From Candidatus Woesebacteria bacterium UBA5073 (GTDB taxonomy: Bacteria; Patescibacteriota; Microgenomatia; UBA8517), in contig DIAR01000047.1 of assembly GCA_002415845.1 (NCBI GenBank), positions 1-25,543 of the forward strand: 25,543 nucleotides of DNA, read 5' to 3'. Below are positions 1 through 6,763 of this stretch, piece by piece (the stretch's first letter is position 1; each line of letters starts with the position of its first letter). A program made the translations under genes and the position numbers. The notes beneath the pieces are model-generated. The model ran no database searches. It was not told the DNA's origin and worked only from the letters and a program-made list of their open reading frames with translations.

Positions 1-630
1 TCCATTCCGGATAAGATTGTCCAGGCCCATTATATTGAGATAGTGGCCAACCGCTTTAAAGTTCCGGCCCAGGTGGTGGCTGAGGAAATTGATCTGGTTG
101 GAAAAGAAGCGGAAGAGAAAAAGGTCGTCACCTTCCTTCAGAAGGAAGAAAAAACCAGACAGCAGCTACTGGAGGAGCGGCTTTTGACGATTGCTTTCCA
201 GACCAACCCCGAAGTTTTATTGACCAAGAAAGTCGGCCATTTCTTTGTGACGCCCTTGCCGAAGCGGATTTATGAAGTTTTTGAGGAATACATGAAGGAT
301 AAAAAAGAATTCTCGGTTTCCGACTTTGCCCACTTTTTGCCCCAAGAGCTGGTCCATGGCTATGCCGAAATGACCTTAAAAGATCTTGCCGATATCATTG
401 AGGATGACGAACGCCTGGTTCGGGAATTTGACGTTTGCATTACGGAATTGGAAATTCTTTCCCTGCGTAGACAACTGGAAGCTCTAAGTGCTAAAATACG
501 GGAGTTCGAAGAAAAAGGCGAAAAAGCCAAGCTTGAAGATACTCAAAAAAAATTCAGCGAATTATCGCTAAAACTTTCTAAGTTTAAACTTAAAGGAAAC
601 GGGGGTATAATTCTTCAAGAAGCCCAATAA
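1..630 (+). CDS. dnaG: DNA primase DnaG, C-terminal part (5' end outside window)
   Basis: The reading frame is open from base 1 to a TAA at 628-630, giving the last 209 residues of a longer protein. The first visible residues (IPDKIVQAHYIEIVANRFKV) match the end of the DnaG catalytic region, where the chain leads into the C-terminal helicase-binding domain. The rest is charged and helical, and residues around 145-195 form a long amphipathic helix, as expected for the DnaB-interacting tail. DnaG makes the RNA primers for replication. The GTG at 43 is not the start, because the frame continues upstream. rpoD begins 16 bases after the stop in the same direction, which is the classical dnaG-rpoD order. 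Catalytic and zinc-binding residues lie outside the window. Confidence 0.85.
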   Translation, partial: SIPDKIVQAHYIEIVANRFKVPAQVVAEEIDLVGKEAEEKKVVTFLQKEEKTRQQLLEERLLTIAFQTNPEVLLTKKVGHFFVTPLPKRIYEVFEEYMKDKKEFSVSDFAHFLPQELVHGYAEMTLKDLADIIEDDERLVREFDVCITELEILSLRRQLEALSAKIREFEEKGEKAKLEDTQKKFSELSLKLSKFKLKGNGGIILQEAQ

Positions 631-646
631 ACAGGCAGATTTTTGT

Positions 647-1726
647 ATGATTCGAAAACCCGTTCAAAATTTAATCAAAAAAGGCCGTGATCAGGGATTT
701 TTAACTCAAGAAGATATCTTGGAGGTCTTTCCTGATGCCGAAAATCGTATCCCCGAGTTAGATGATTTCTACGATAAACTCCAGGGTGAAAACATTGATG
801 TTTTCGAATCGGTTACTCCTTCCGAAATTGATACCGACGAGAAAGCCCAGGAGAAATTAGACAGAGAGATTGAAATTCTTTCCAAACTGGAAGGGGCTGA
901 ATCGACCGATCCGGTCAGACAATATCTTCGGGAAATCGGCAAGGTTCCCTTACTTGATGCCGAACAGGAAGTCGAACTGGCCAAGAAATACGAAAAGGGC
1001 GAAAAAAAGGCCAAAGATAAATTGACGGAAAGCAACTTAAGATTAGTCGTCTCCATTGCCAAAAAATATATCGGGAGAGGCTTATCCTTACTTGATCTGA
1101 TTCAGGAAGGCAATCAGGGACTTATAAGAGCCGTTGAGAAGTACGATTGGCGGAAAGGCTTTAAGTTCTCGACCTACGCCACCTGGTGGATTAGGCAGGC
1201 CATAACAAGGGCCATCGCCGATCAGGCCAGAACAATCAGAATTCCGGTTCATATGGTCGAAACCATTAACAAACTATACCGAACTTCAAGAAGGCTCATG
1301 CAGGAATTAGGCAGAGAACCGACCCATGAAGAAATTGCCGGTGAGTTGGAATTGGAACCGGATAGGGTCAGGGAGATTTTCAAGATTGCTCAGGAAGTGA
1401 CCTCCCTTGAAGCCCCGGTTGGCGAGGATCAGGAAAGTTTCCTCGGCGATTTTATACCTGATGAAAGTCAATTATCCCCGGTTGATGCAGCTTCAAAGCA
1501 GCTTTTGAAAAACCACCTGGATGAAGTTTTGGCAACACTTTCGGATAGGGAAGCCAGAGTTTTGAAATTAAGATTTGGTTTGGAAGGCAATAAACAAATG
1601 ACCCTGGAGGAAGTAGGAAGAGTTTTCGGAGTCACAAGAGAGCGTATCCGACAAATTGAAGCCAAAGCCTTAAGGAAATTAAAACACCCCTCACGCCGAA
1701 AGAAACTGCAGGATTATTTGGACTAA
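647..1726 (+). CDS. rpoD: RNA polymerase primary sigma factor RpoD (sigma-70)
   Basis: This 359-residue protein is a compact housekeeping sigma factor. It has a short acidic region 1.1 (about 1-70), region 1.2 (DPVRQYLREIGKVPLLD), region 2 with the core-binding segment DLIQEGNQGLIRAVEKYD and the -10 recognition and melting segment FSTYATWWIRQAITRAI, region 3 (IRIPVHMVETINK), and region 4.2 with the helix-turn-helix EEVGRVFGVTRERIRQIEAK that reads the -35 box. It lacks the large insertion between regions 1.2 and 2 seen in enterobacterial RpoD. The start is the ATG 16 bases after the dnaG stop, and no strong ribosome-binding site precedes it. Many promoters proposed in this window have good -10 but poor -35 boxes, which this sigma factor would have to read. 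The stop lies one base from the stop of the convergent gene. Confidence 0.97.
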   Translation: MIRKPVQNLIKKGRDQGFLTQEDILEVFPDAENRIPELDDFYDKLQGENIDVFESVTPSEIDTDEKAQEKLDREIEILSKLEGAESTDPVRQYLREIGKVPLLDAEQEVELAKKYEKGEKKAKDKLTESNLRLVVSIAKKYIGRGLSLLDLIQEGNQGLIRAVEKYDWRKGFKFSTYATWWIRQAITRAIADQARTIRIPVHMVETINKLYRTSRRLMQELGREPTHEEIAGELELEPDRVREIFKIAQEVTSLEAPVGEDQESFLGDFIPDESQLSPVDAASKQLLKNHLDEVLATLSDREARVLKLRFGLEGNKQMTLEEVGRVFGVTRERIRQIEAKALRKLKHPSRRKKLQDYLD

Positions 1727-1727
1727 T

Positions 1728-2258
1728 TTATTCGCGGCAGCAATCGAGAGCCTTTTTAAGAAGAACTTCTAATTTGTCAAAAACGGAAGCCTGGCCTTTT
1801 TTATTTCCTTTTTCGTCAAGAATGGTTATTTCTTCACCCATTTCCTGAATATCTTTTTCCTTAACTGTTTTTAAAACCAAGCCCCAAAAGAGGGAATAGA
1901 GTTTGTATGATTTATCAAAAAGATCAGCGGCTTTATCCTTATCGCCTTTTTTTAATTCTTTGGTGCCCACTTCCATGAGCCTCATTGATGCGGCTAAAAA
2001 GTGTTTGCCGATGCACCAGGTTTCACCTTCATAATCCTTGATGATGTCCCGCATCAACTCCGTCCGCATCAACCGGACTTCGTTTAAAAGATCAAGATAA
2101 TTTTTGTTTTTGGTTTTTTCGAAGGTGTAAAAAAGGTGCTCTTCGGCTCCGATCAGGTTCATTATTCCAACAGAAAGATCTTCACCGGAGGAGAGATCAA
2201 TCTTTTTTTCTTTGGATACGGCTTCGACCTTGTCTAAAAGGTCTTTAAACTTGTTCAT
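1728..2258 (-). CDS. Helical protein of unknown function, last gene of a redox cassette
   Basis: This 176-residue protein has no signal peptide or membrane segment and reads as almost entirely alpha-helical. A stretch near residues 30-75 (IMNLIGAEEHLFYTFEKTKN, then LMRTELMRDIIKDYEGETW) looks like a four-helix bundle, and the C-terminus ends in a vicinal cysteine pair (DCCRE). I do not recognise the family. Its start codon overlaps the stop of the CPLC membrane protein by 4 bases, which implies translational coupling and a shared transcript with the two upstream redox genes. The acidic and histidine residues could bind metal, but that is speculation. It converges on rpoD with only one base between stops and no room for a dedicated terminator. 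Confidence 0.75.
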   Translation of the reverse strand: MNKFKDLLDKVEAVSKEKKIDLSSGEDLSVGIMNLIGAEEHLFYTFEKTKNKNYLDLLNEVRLMRTELMRDIIKDYEGETWCIGKHFLAASMRLMEVGTKELKKGDKDKAADLFDKSYKLYSLFWGLVLKTVKEKDIQEMGEEITILDEKGNKKGQASVFDKLEVLLKKALDCCRE

Positions 2259-2764
2259 CTGAGTACAAAGTAGAGTATAACACCGGCAAGCGTAAGAACA
2301 AAAACCGGAATGGCAATTTTTTGATAAGGGAAAAGAATTTTACCTCTCTTTTTCTTGATAAAATCACTCAACATCGAGGCTAAAAAGAAAAGAACGGAAC
2401 CGACGGCCGTACCAAAAATCAGTTTATCGATGCCCAAAATTGTATTTAGAGGGTGTCCAACAATCCCGGTAAAATAAAGAGGAATAAAAACAAGAGCGTA
2501 GGAAAGAAATAAAACTAACTCGTTCTGATAAAAGAAGTTAACCTTGTATTTTTTCTTTAGCCATTCCGAAAACCAGTACGAGGTTGAAACAATAATTCCG
2601 CCAATCCATAAGCCGGAGATCGTATCGTCGATTCCCAAATATCGGGATAGTCCCAAGCCTGCGGCAACGGCTACCGTACACAAAGGGCACATTGCTAAGG
2701 CAACGGGAGCCAGAAAGAGTTTGGAGATGCTGATAAAAAGGGAAATTGGGATTAGCTTCTTCAT
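2255..2764 (-). CDS. Integral membrane protein with CPLC motif
   Basis: This 169-residue protein has about five hydrophobic segments (roughly 5-25, 30-60, 78-100, 113-135 and 148-168). A CPLC motif (C26, C29) lies directly after the first segment, followed by glycine-rich TVAVAAGLGLSRYLG. A CxxC beside a membrane segment suggests exchange of disulfides or electrons across the membrane. Its partner would be the CPHC protein encoded just upstream, whose stop overlaps this start by 4 bases. The layout recalls DsbB/VKOR or CcdA-type electron carriers, but only one cysteine pair is visible and I cannot assign it to any of those families. The first segment could also be read as a signal peptide ending at ALA, which would place the CxxC on the outer face. 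Confidence 0.75.
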   Translation of the reverse strand: MKKLIPISLFISISKLFLAPVALAMCPLCTVAVAAGLGLSRYLGIDDTISGLWIGGIIVSTSYWFSEWLKKKYKVNFFYQNELVLFLSYALVFIPLYFTGIVGHPLNTILGIDKLIFGTAVGSVLFFLASMLSDFIKKKRGKILFPYQKIAIPVFVLTLAGVILYFVLR

Positions 2765-3123
2765 AAGCTTTTGTAAAAATCAATAATCGGCGTGTCGCCC
2801 GCAATGCACTTTCCGTCTGGGGTAAAAAGGAGAGGAACGGCTCCAAGTTCCCCTTGGGGCAACTTGCAACTATTTCCTCTTTGGATTAGTTTTCTGGCAT
2901 TAGCTGTATTTCCCGAAACTTCCAATTTATCAATCTTAATAGAATCTTTTTTGGTCCAGGCATCATAGAAAGCTGCAACATTGGCACAATGAGGACAAGT
3001 TGTGCTCCAGAAATATTCATAATTGGCGGGGTTGGGGTTCTCGGTATTTTTCGAGAAGACAAAAACACCCAAGATAACCGCCAAGACGGTGACCAGACCA
3101 ATTATTAGGGGAAATTTTTTCAT
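2761..3123 (-). CDS. Membrane-anchored thioredoxin-like protein (CPHC)
   Basis: The 120-residue protein starts with an uncleaved-looking anchor (about residues 4-23), then carries a small thioredoxin-like domain facing outward. The active site is TTCPHCANV (C43, C46), the DsbA-type dipeptide, which usually gives an oxidising or isomerising potential. A GAVPLLF segment near residue 97 fits the cis-proline loop opposite the active site. Two further cysteines (GNSCKL and DGKCIAG) could form a structural disulfide. It leads a three-gene cassette whose members overlap by 4 bases each. The start has no Shine-Dalgarno sequence, but a -10 box (TAAGAT, 3133-3138) ends 9 nt upstream with TTGCCA 18 bp further, so the mRNA is probably leaderless. 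Likely role: thiol-disulfide exchange on envelope proteins. Confidence 0.85.
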   Translation of the reverse strand: MKKFPLIIGLVTVLAVILGVFVFSKNTENPNPANYEYFWSTTCPHCANVAAFYDAWTKKDSIKIDKLEVSGNTANARKLIQRGNSCKLPQGELGAVPLLFTPDGKCIAGDTPIIDFYKSL

Positions 3124-3132
3124 TGTTTTTTA

Positions 3133-3162
3133 ATCTTATCCCAAAACTTATTTTCTTGGCAA
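3133..3162 (-). promoter_or_regulatory. Promoter of the redox cassette
   Basis: On the minus strand, TTGCCA (3157-3162), an 18-bp spacer and TAAGAT (3133-3138) are followed after 9 nt by the ATG at 3123. Transcription would begin within one to three bases of the start codon. It is divergent from the promoter at 3180-3212. Confidence 0.55.
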
Positions 3163-3179
3163 TTACCTCTTTCCCTATC

Positions 3180-3212
3180 TTGACAGAACCAATATAATGA
3201 ATATATATTCAT
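3180..3212 (+). promoter_or_regulatory. Promoter with 16-bp palindrome (putative operator)
   Basis: A consensus -35 box TTGACA (3180-3185) lies 18 bp before TATATT (3204-3209). The -10 box is embedded in the perfect palindrome ATGAATATATATTCAT (3197-3212). A repressor bound there would block RNA polymerase. The DUF134 protein encoded two genes downstream carries a helix-turn-helix and is the obvious candidate. The alternative TATAAT at 3193-3198 is too close to the -35 box to be its partner. Confidence 0.6.
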
Positions 3213-3246
3213 AAATCAAGATGGAAAAGGGAGGTGAAAGCTTATC

Positions 3247-3375
3247 ATGACCGGTTGCTGTAACGATAAAGATAAAAAATGTTGTTGCTGTGATTGCGAA
3301 AAGTGTAAAGAATTTTGTAAAAATTGTGACCACTGTCAGAAAAAGGAAGACGAAGAGGAGGAAAAAGAGGAATGA
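3247..3375 (+). CDS. Very small cysteine-rich protein (metallothionein-like composition)
   Basis: This 42-residue open frame has 11 cysteines in its first 30 residues (C4, 5, 12-15, 17, 20, 24, 27, 30), including a run of four (KKCCCCDCEKC), plus CxxC spacings and one histidine. It ends in an acidic tail made almost only of Glu, Asp and Lys. The composition suggests a soft-metal or Fe-S/Zn/Cu binding peptide acting in the cytosol; it resembles a metallothionein in composition only. Evidence that it is real: a strong Shine-Dalgarno sequence (GGGAGGTG, 3229-3236) 10 nt upstream, a clear promoter, and an ATGA overlap with the DUF134 gene. A ten-codon mini-frame (3221-3250) overlaps its start in the same ATGA way; I treat that as probable coincidence. 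Confidence 0.75.
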   Translation: MTGCCNDKDKKCCCCDCEKCKEFCKNCDHCQKKEDEEEEKEE

Positions 3376-3635
3376 CCAGACCAAAAATTCACAGGTGTTT
3401 GAAATGTAAACCCTTCTGCCGTTGCTTTGAGCCTAAAGAAAAGGCAACGGGAGAAGAGGTTTTGATGGCTGACGAGTTCGAAGCTTTAAAACTGTATGAA
3501 GTTGACGGCTTGGAACAAAAAGAAGCGGCTGTCAAAATGGAAATCTCGCAGCCGACTTTTGGTCGGATTTTAGCCAGTGCTCATAAAAAGATTGCCAGGG
3601 CGATTGTCGGGGGAAAAACAATTAATCTCAAATAA
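3372..3635 (+). CDS. DUF134/UPF0251 family DNA-binding protein
   Basis: This 87-residue protein has the features of the UPF0251 (DUF134) family: an MTRPKIHR start, a cysteine-rich N-terminus (C9, C12, C16, C18 in HRCLKCKPFCRCFEP), the segment EVLMADEFEALKLYEVDGL, and a sigma-region-4-like helix-turn-helix (QKEAAVKMEISQPTFGRIL, about residues 50-70). The family is predicted to bind DNA. The N-terminal cysteines could sense a metal or redox state. Its start overlaps the stop of the cysteine-rich gene by 4 bases, so the two proteins are made together. It probably represses its own promoter through the palindrome at 3197-3212. Its 3' end overlaps the convergent ATP-grasp gene by 8 bases. Confidence 0.88.
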   Translation: MTRPKIHRCLKCKPFCRCFEPKEKATGEEVLMADEFEALKLYEVDGLEQKEAAVKMEISQPTFGRILASAHKKIARAIVGGKTINLK

Positions 3636-5007
3636 GAAGATTCTTCATTTTTTCTTCGGTTTCCAAAGCTCTTTTCTTGTTTCGACCAAAGATAATGTAG
3701 GCCAGTTTATTTTGCGTGAGGAGATTTTCCGAGACAACAACCAAACCCTCTTTGCTTTTTCTGGAAAATAAAATTGGTTTAAAAAGCTTAAGGAGCTCTC
3801 CAAAAGAGTACTTTTTCTTTAAAGGCAGGACGTTGTCGGATAAGACAAAGACATCGTACATAAAGTCTTTGCCAAAAAGTTCTTTGGCCGTTTCAAAAAC
3901 GTGCGTACCGCCGGTTCTTCGCACGTTTGATTCGTTAACATAGACTTTTCCGTTACGGGCGACAATGAAATCAAGATCAAAATAACCCCGGTAGCCTGTT
4001 TGGCTGTATTTTTCGCCGATGTAAAAACCGGTATCGATCATTTGCGCCTCAATCCTGTCGGAAATAACATCGTCGTTTAACTCAATACCCTCAAAAACAC
4101 CCTCCTTGGTAATCCGCATACCGCAAAAATAAAGAAATTCCACCCGGCCGTTTTTCAGAATTTTAAACTCAACGTTGGGGAAGCCGCCGCCAATGACCAG
4201 ACTGGGAACAATCAACTCTTCCACGACAATCGGGAACTTCTCCCAATAAGAATCGGCCTTGAGTTTTAAAAGAATCGCATTTTCAGCCTCCTTATAAGTG
4301 GACGGCAAATCTCCGGGTCTAAAAATTAAAACACCCATTCCGGAATGGCCTTTGTTGGTTTTAATAACGACACCGTCTTCTTTCAGGTATTTTTTGGCCG
4401 CAATCTTAGCCGCGTCATCAATTCCGGAACAGATAAAGCCTTTGGGCATGATTAAATCGGGTTCCTCGGCCCGCCCTTCTTGGGCCAATTGCCTGATTCC
4501 GGATTTGCTCCCAAAAAAGTTGACCGTCCAGGCATCTTCTTCTTCCGGAGATTCCGGGGTATAAACATTAAGCCCTTTTTCTTTTAAGGCCCTAATCAGC
4601 TTTAGGAAAGGTGGGGAGGTGGAATAGGAAACGAGGGTTAATTTCTTGTGTGAATTGGCAATCGTGACCAGGGCGTTCATTATTTTTTGGTCTTTAATGA
4701 TATCGTCGCAAATACGTCCGGTATGGACATCCGGAACCAAAACTTCAATTCTTTTTTTGCCGAAAACGGATAAGAAATATTCAATAAATTCTTTGGAAAC
4801 GGGTTTGGGGGTAATCAAAACAATGCGGTCCTCACCGGCCAGGGAGAATAGGTCCCGGTCGGCCAGGTTGGCATTTTCCTCAATCTCAATCTGTTTGGCT
4901 TTTTCGTCGGTAATATTGGAGATAAAGGGCCACACATCCTCTGACAGGTTTGAAATAAAAACCGTTACACCGTACAGCTTTGTACCCGGGGGCTCATCAG
5001 AAGTCAT
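3628..5007 (-). CDS. ATP-grasp ligase, PGM1-like (peptide or amide ligase candidate)
   Basis: The 459-residue protein has an N-terminal pre-ATP-grasp alpha/beta region (about 1-190) and an ATP-grasp core. The core shows the phosphate-binding loop GVVIKTNKGHSGMGV (ending at V226), a VVEELIVPSLVIGGGFP strand and the metal-binding end VNESNVRRTGGTH (N358, E359, H369). This resembles the ATP-grasp ligases related to PGM1, the peptide ligase of pheganomycin biosynthesis, which join a carboxylate to an amine through an acyl phosphate. Substrates cannot be read from sequence, and no peptide-precursor gene is evident next to it. About 80 residues follow the core (GELLKLFKPILF onward) and may form a lid. 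It stands alone on its strand with no ribosome-binding site at the chosen ATG. Confidence 0.75.
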   Translation of the reverse strand: MTSDEPPGTKLYGVTVFISNLSEDVWPFISNITDEKAKQIEIEENANLADRDLFSLAGEDRIVLITPKPVSKEFIEYFLSVFGKKRIEVLVPDVHTGRICDDIIKDQKIMNALVTIANSHKKLTLVSYSTSPPFLKLIRALKEKGLNVYTPESPEEEDAWTVNFFGSKSGIRQLAQEGRAEEPDLIMPKGFICSGIDDAAKIAAKKYLKEDGVVIKTNKGHSGMGVLIFRPGDLPSTYKEAENAILLKLKADSYWEKFPIVVEELIVPSLVIGGGFPNVEFKILKNGRVEFLYFCGMRITKEGVFEGIELNDDVISDRIEAQMIDTGFYIGEKYSQTGYRGYFDLDFIVARNGKVYVNESNVRRTGGTHVFETAKELFGKDFMYDVFVLSDNVLPLKKKYSFGELLKLFKPILFSRKSKEGLVVVSENLLTQNKLAYIIFGRNKKRALETEEKMKNLLI

Positions 5008-5053
5008 TTTAACTTAATATTTAGAATAAGGCTTTAAATAAAAAAAGAAAGTA

Positions 5054-5623
5054 TTAATTTATCTTTACGCTCCCAAAAGTTTTTTCCAGGAAGGGGGAAC
5101 AGGCTAAGGCAAAGTCTTTTTGGGGAGAGATAAAGGCAATCGAATAAACGCCATTGGCCTTGGTCAGATAGCCTTTGGAATACGAATAAAGAGTCACTCC
5201 CGATACGGTTAACTTGCCGACAAGGGTCGACTCAGTATCGGAAATATTTTTGGTAATGATTTTAACGCTTTCGTATTTGGATCCCTGTTCTTTTAAGGTG
5301 TTTTCAACATAATCCTTGAAAGTTTGGTTTTTGGCCAGGGTGTTTTTGGTAATAACCAAGCTACAGTTGTTGTTATTAACGGCTTTTTTGACCGTTTTTG
5401 GTTCCAACAGATATTTTTGATCCAAATCCGGCCAGTAGGGGTAATCAACCCTGAAGTAGCCGTCCCTGAAGGTGGTAAATTTTTGATCGTTCAAAAGTTT
5501 TGTCTTTTGGGCCGTTAAAGCTTTCTTTGCGTTATCCGATTGAATCAAGAAGGAAACAAAACCAACCAGAATAATGACGGTTAAAGAAAGAAGAATGATA
5601 AACGGCTGTTTTCCTTTAGGCAT
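5054..5623 (-). CDS. Membrane-anchored extracytoplasmic protein, unknown (PsbP-like features)
   Basis: This 189-residue protein has a short positive start (MPKGK), one hydrophobic anchor (about residues 7-27) and a soluble domain. The domain begins FRDGYFRVDYPYWP and ends GVYSIAFISPQKDF...FLEKTFGSVKIN. This pattern (a starting strand around YPYWP, a central variable part, and a last helix with 'FGSVKI') is common in small extracytoplasmic domains of the PsbP/Mog1 type. That assignment is an analogy. Two cysteines (about 87 and 176) could form a disulfide outside the cell. The gene ends 47 bases from the ATP-grasp gene start on the same strand, so the two may share a message. Function unknown. 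Confidence 0.65.
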   Translation of the reverse strand: MPKGKQPFIILLSLTVIILVGFVSFLIQSDNAKKALTAQKTKLLNDQKFTTFRDGYFRVDYPYWPDLDQKYLLEPKTVKKAVNNNNCSLVITKNTLAKNQTFKDYVENTLKEQGSKYESVKIITKNISDTESTLVGKLTVSGVTLYSYSKGYLTKANGVYSIAFISPQKDFALACSPFLEKTFGSVKIN

Positions 5624-5669
5624 TAATTCATTCTTCTATAACCAAAACATAAATGCAAGGATGTTTTTC

Positions 5670-5693
5670 TGGTAAAATAAATAAAAAGGGGGT
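5670..5693 (+). promoter_or_regulatory. Extended -10 promoter and ribosome-binding site of the cupin gene
   Basis: TGG plus TAAAAT (5670-5678) is an extended -10 element with no recognisable -35 box. GGGGGTG (5688-5693) is a Shine-Dalgarno sequence 11 nt before the ATG. This transcript therefore has a leader of about 20 nt. Confidence 0.5.
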
Positions 5694-5704
5694 GAAACAA
5701 ATAA

Positions 5705-6085
5705 ATGATTGGATACGTAGGTAAAATTGAAGAAGAAACACTGGCAAATTCATACTTTCGGAAAGTAATTTTTACCGGCAAGCACGCCCAATTGGTTTTG
5801 ATGTGTTTAAAACCGGGGGAGGAGATTGGAATGGAAGTTCATGAAACGGTTGACCAATTCTTCCGCCTGGAGAAAGGCGAAGCCAAGTTTATCTTAAACG
5901 ATGAGGAACATATCGTCGGCAATGCTGGAGCGGTGATTGTTCCGGCTGGAACAAACCATAACGTGATTAATAATTCTCAAACCGAAGAGTTAAAACTGTA
6001 CACCGTTTACAGTCCGCCAAATCACAAAGACGGAACGATTCATAAAACGAAAGCCGAGGCAATGGCTAGCGAGGAGCACTATTAA
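5705..6085 (+). CDS. Single-domain cupin protein
   Basis: This 126-residue protein is one cupin beta-barrel. The first metal motif region is PGEEIGMEVHETVDQFFRLEKGEA (candidate ligands H46 and Q51, with an acidic pair nearby). The second motif is GNAGAVIVPAGTNHNVIN, with H85 as the last ligand. Small cupins of this type include mannose-6-phosphate isomerase-like and other sugar or small-molecule enzymes and sensors, so the substrate is open. The C-terminal YSPPNHKDGTIHKTKAEA is typical of this subgroup. It appears monocistronic: it has its own promoter upstream and a hairpin follows 18 bases after the stop. Confidence 0.85.
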   Translation: MIGYVGKIEEETLANSYFRKVIFTGKHAQLVLMCLKPGEEIGMEVHETVDQFFRLEKGEAKFILNDEEHIVGNAGAVIVPAGTNHNVINNSQTEELKLYTVYSPPNHKDGTIHKTKAEAMASEEHY

Positions 6086-6098
6086 TTTATTTAGAAAT

Positions 6099-6160
6099 AA
6101 AAAAAACACCTGACTTGGGAATAATATAGTTTTTAAAAACTAATCCCTTATCAGGTGTTT
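6099..6160 (-). terminator. Two-storey rho-independent terminator
   Basis: The outer stem pairs AAACACCTGA (6104-6113) with TCAGGTGTTT (6151-6160). Inside it are GGGA/TCCC (6117-6120 with 6144-6147) and the perfect palindrome TAGTTTTTAAAAACTA (6127-6142). Read on the minus strand, the hairpin is followed by eight T (6106-6099), so it ends the Cse60-like operon. On the plus strand only three T follow, so it is a weaker stop for the cupin gene. Confidence 0.85.
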
Positions 6161-6172
6161 GGTCTTGCATGT

Positions 6173-6355
6173 TTAAACTTCTTTAATTTGATTTGGTTCG
6201 GACACCTTGTAGGTGATAGTAACGGACCGAACCTCGCCCCCGTTGTCAATGTTTGGAAGAATTACTATATCGCAAATTGGATCCAAGTTTATTTGAATCC
6301 ATTTGTTAACTTCCTCATCAGGATGTGGACCATTAAAAATCTTCATTTGTAACAT
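6173..6355 (-). CDS. Small Cse60-like protein
   Basis: This 60-residue protein begins MLQMKIFNGPHPDEEVNKWI and ends with a beta-strand SVTITYKV. The pattern resembles the small sporulation-named protein Cse60: an opening strand, an 'EEVNxWI' helix, a variable middle and a closing 'tItYkV' strand. The name comes from Bacillus, and nothing here implies sporulation. The start at 6355 is fixed by a perfect Shine-Dalgarno sequence (AAGGAGGA on the minus strand, 6363-6370) 7 nt upstream. That sequence overlaps the stop of the preceding gene, so the two are translated as a pair. A longer open frame continues upstream to 6583 but lies out of frame over the 72-residue gene and is rejected. Confidence 0.6.
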   Translation of the reverse strand: MLQMKIFNGPHPDEEVNKWIQINLDPICDIVILPNIDNGGEVRSVTITYKVSEPNQIKEV

Positions 6356-6368
6356 TTTTAAATCCTCC

Positions 6369-6587
6369 TTATCTGATTCTTTTAACCTGTAAGATGGGAA
6401 CACCGTCGTGACTTTCAAAACTGTATTCCCGGTCGGGAAATCTCCTTTTAAGATTGTCACGCAACTCGATCCTGGTTTCAAAATCCTGAGGGCCGGGTTT
6501 AAGTTCAAACTTCTCAGGGTCTGCTCTTTCGACAGGCAATAACGTGCATTTCTCGAGGAAATCCTCATTGCTGATGTTTGCAAACAT
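6369..6587 (-). CDS. Small protein of unknown function, first gene of a two-gene operon
   Basis: This 72-residue soluble protein starts MFANISNEDFLEKCTLLPVE and ends DGVPILQVKRIR. An arginine-rich middle (ELRDNLKRRFPDREYSFES) alternates strand and helix, suggesting a small alpha/beta fold. I do not recognise it. An AAAGGAG ribosome-binding site lies just upstream of the ATG, and its stop TAA forms part of the next gene's ribosome-binding site. It overlaps an alternative frame (6173-6583), but the two Shine-Dalgarno sequences favour two small genes in tandem. Confidence 0.65.
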   Translation of the reverse strand: MFANISNEDFLEKCTLLPVERADPEKFELKPGPQDFETRIELRDNLKRRFPDREYSFESHDGVPILQVKRIR

Positions 6588-6634
6588 GCATTAACTCCTT
6601 TTTTGAATGTACAAGACTGATAAAAACAAGGTAA

Positions 6635-6661
6635 ATAATACCTATTTTGCCGCTTTTGGCA
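6635..6661 (-). promoter_or_regulatory. Possible promoter of the 72-residue/Cse60-like operon
   Basis: On the minus strand TATTAT (6635-6640) lies 16 bp from a weak -35 CTGCCA (6657-6662). The region also holds small inverted repeats (GGTA/TACC at about 6630-6642 and TGCC/GGCA at 6648-6661). The predicted leader of about 40 nt holds the ribosome-binding site. The rest of 6588-6748 shows no gene. Confidence 0.35.
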
Positions 6662-6748
6662 GGCTAGATATTAACACAAGATGGTTAAAACTTCAAGCTT
6701 ATAGGATAGTCTTCCAAAATTACCCTTTTTTGAAAGATGCTTTTTCGA

Positions 6749-6754
6749 TATACT
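6749..6754 (+). promoter_or_regulatory. -10 box of the SET-domain gene (leaderless)
   Basis: TATACT ends 9 nt before the ATG at 6764, with no Shine-Dalgarno sequence. This geometry recurs in the window and argues for the start at 6764 over the in-frame ATG at 6737, which lies upstream of the box. Confidence 0.5.
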
Positions 6755-6763
6755 CTTTTAAGA

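Noticed and set aside
3221..3250. Ten-codon mini-frame overlapping the cysteine-rich gene by ATGA
   Set aside because: It lacks its own ribosome-binding site and spans the Shine-Dalgarno sequence of the next gene, so it is most likely coincidental.
6173..6583. 136-residue minus-strand open frame
   Set aside because: Its first part overlaps, in another frame, a 72-residue gene with a good ribosome-binding site. The genuine start of the second gene is at 6355, behind AAGGAGGA.
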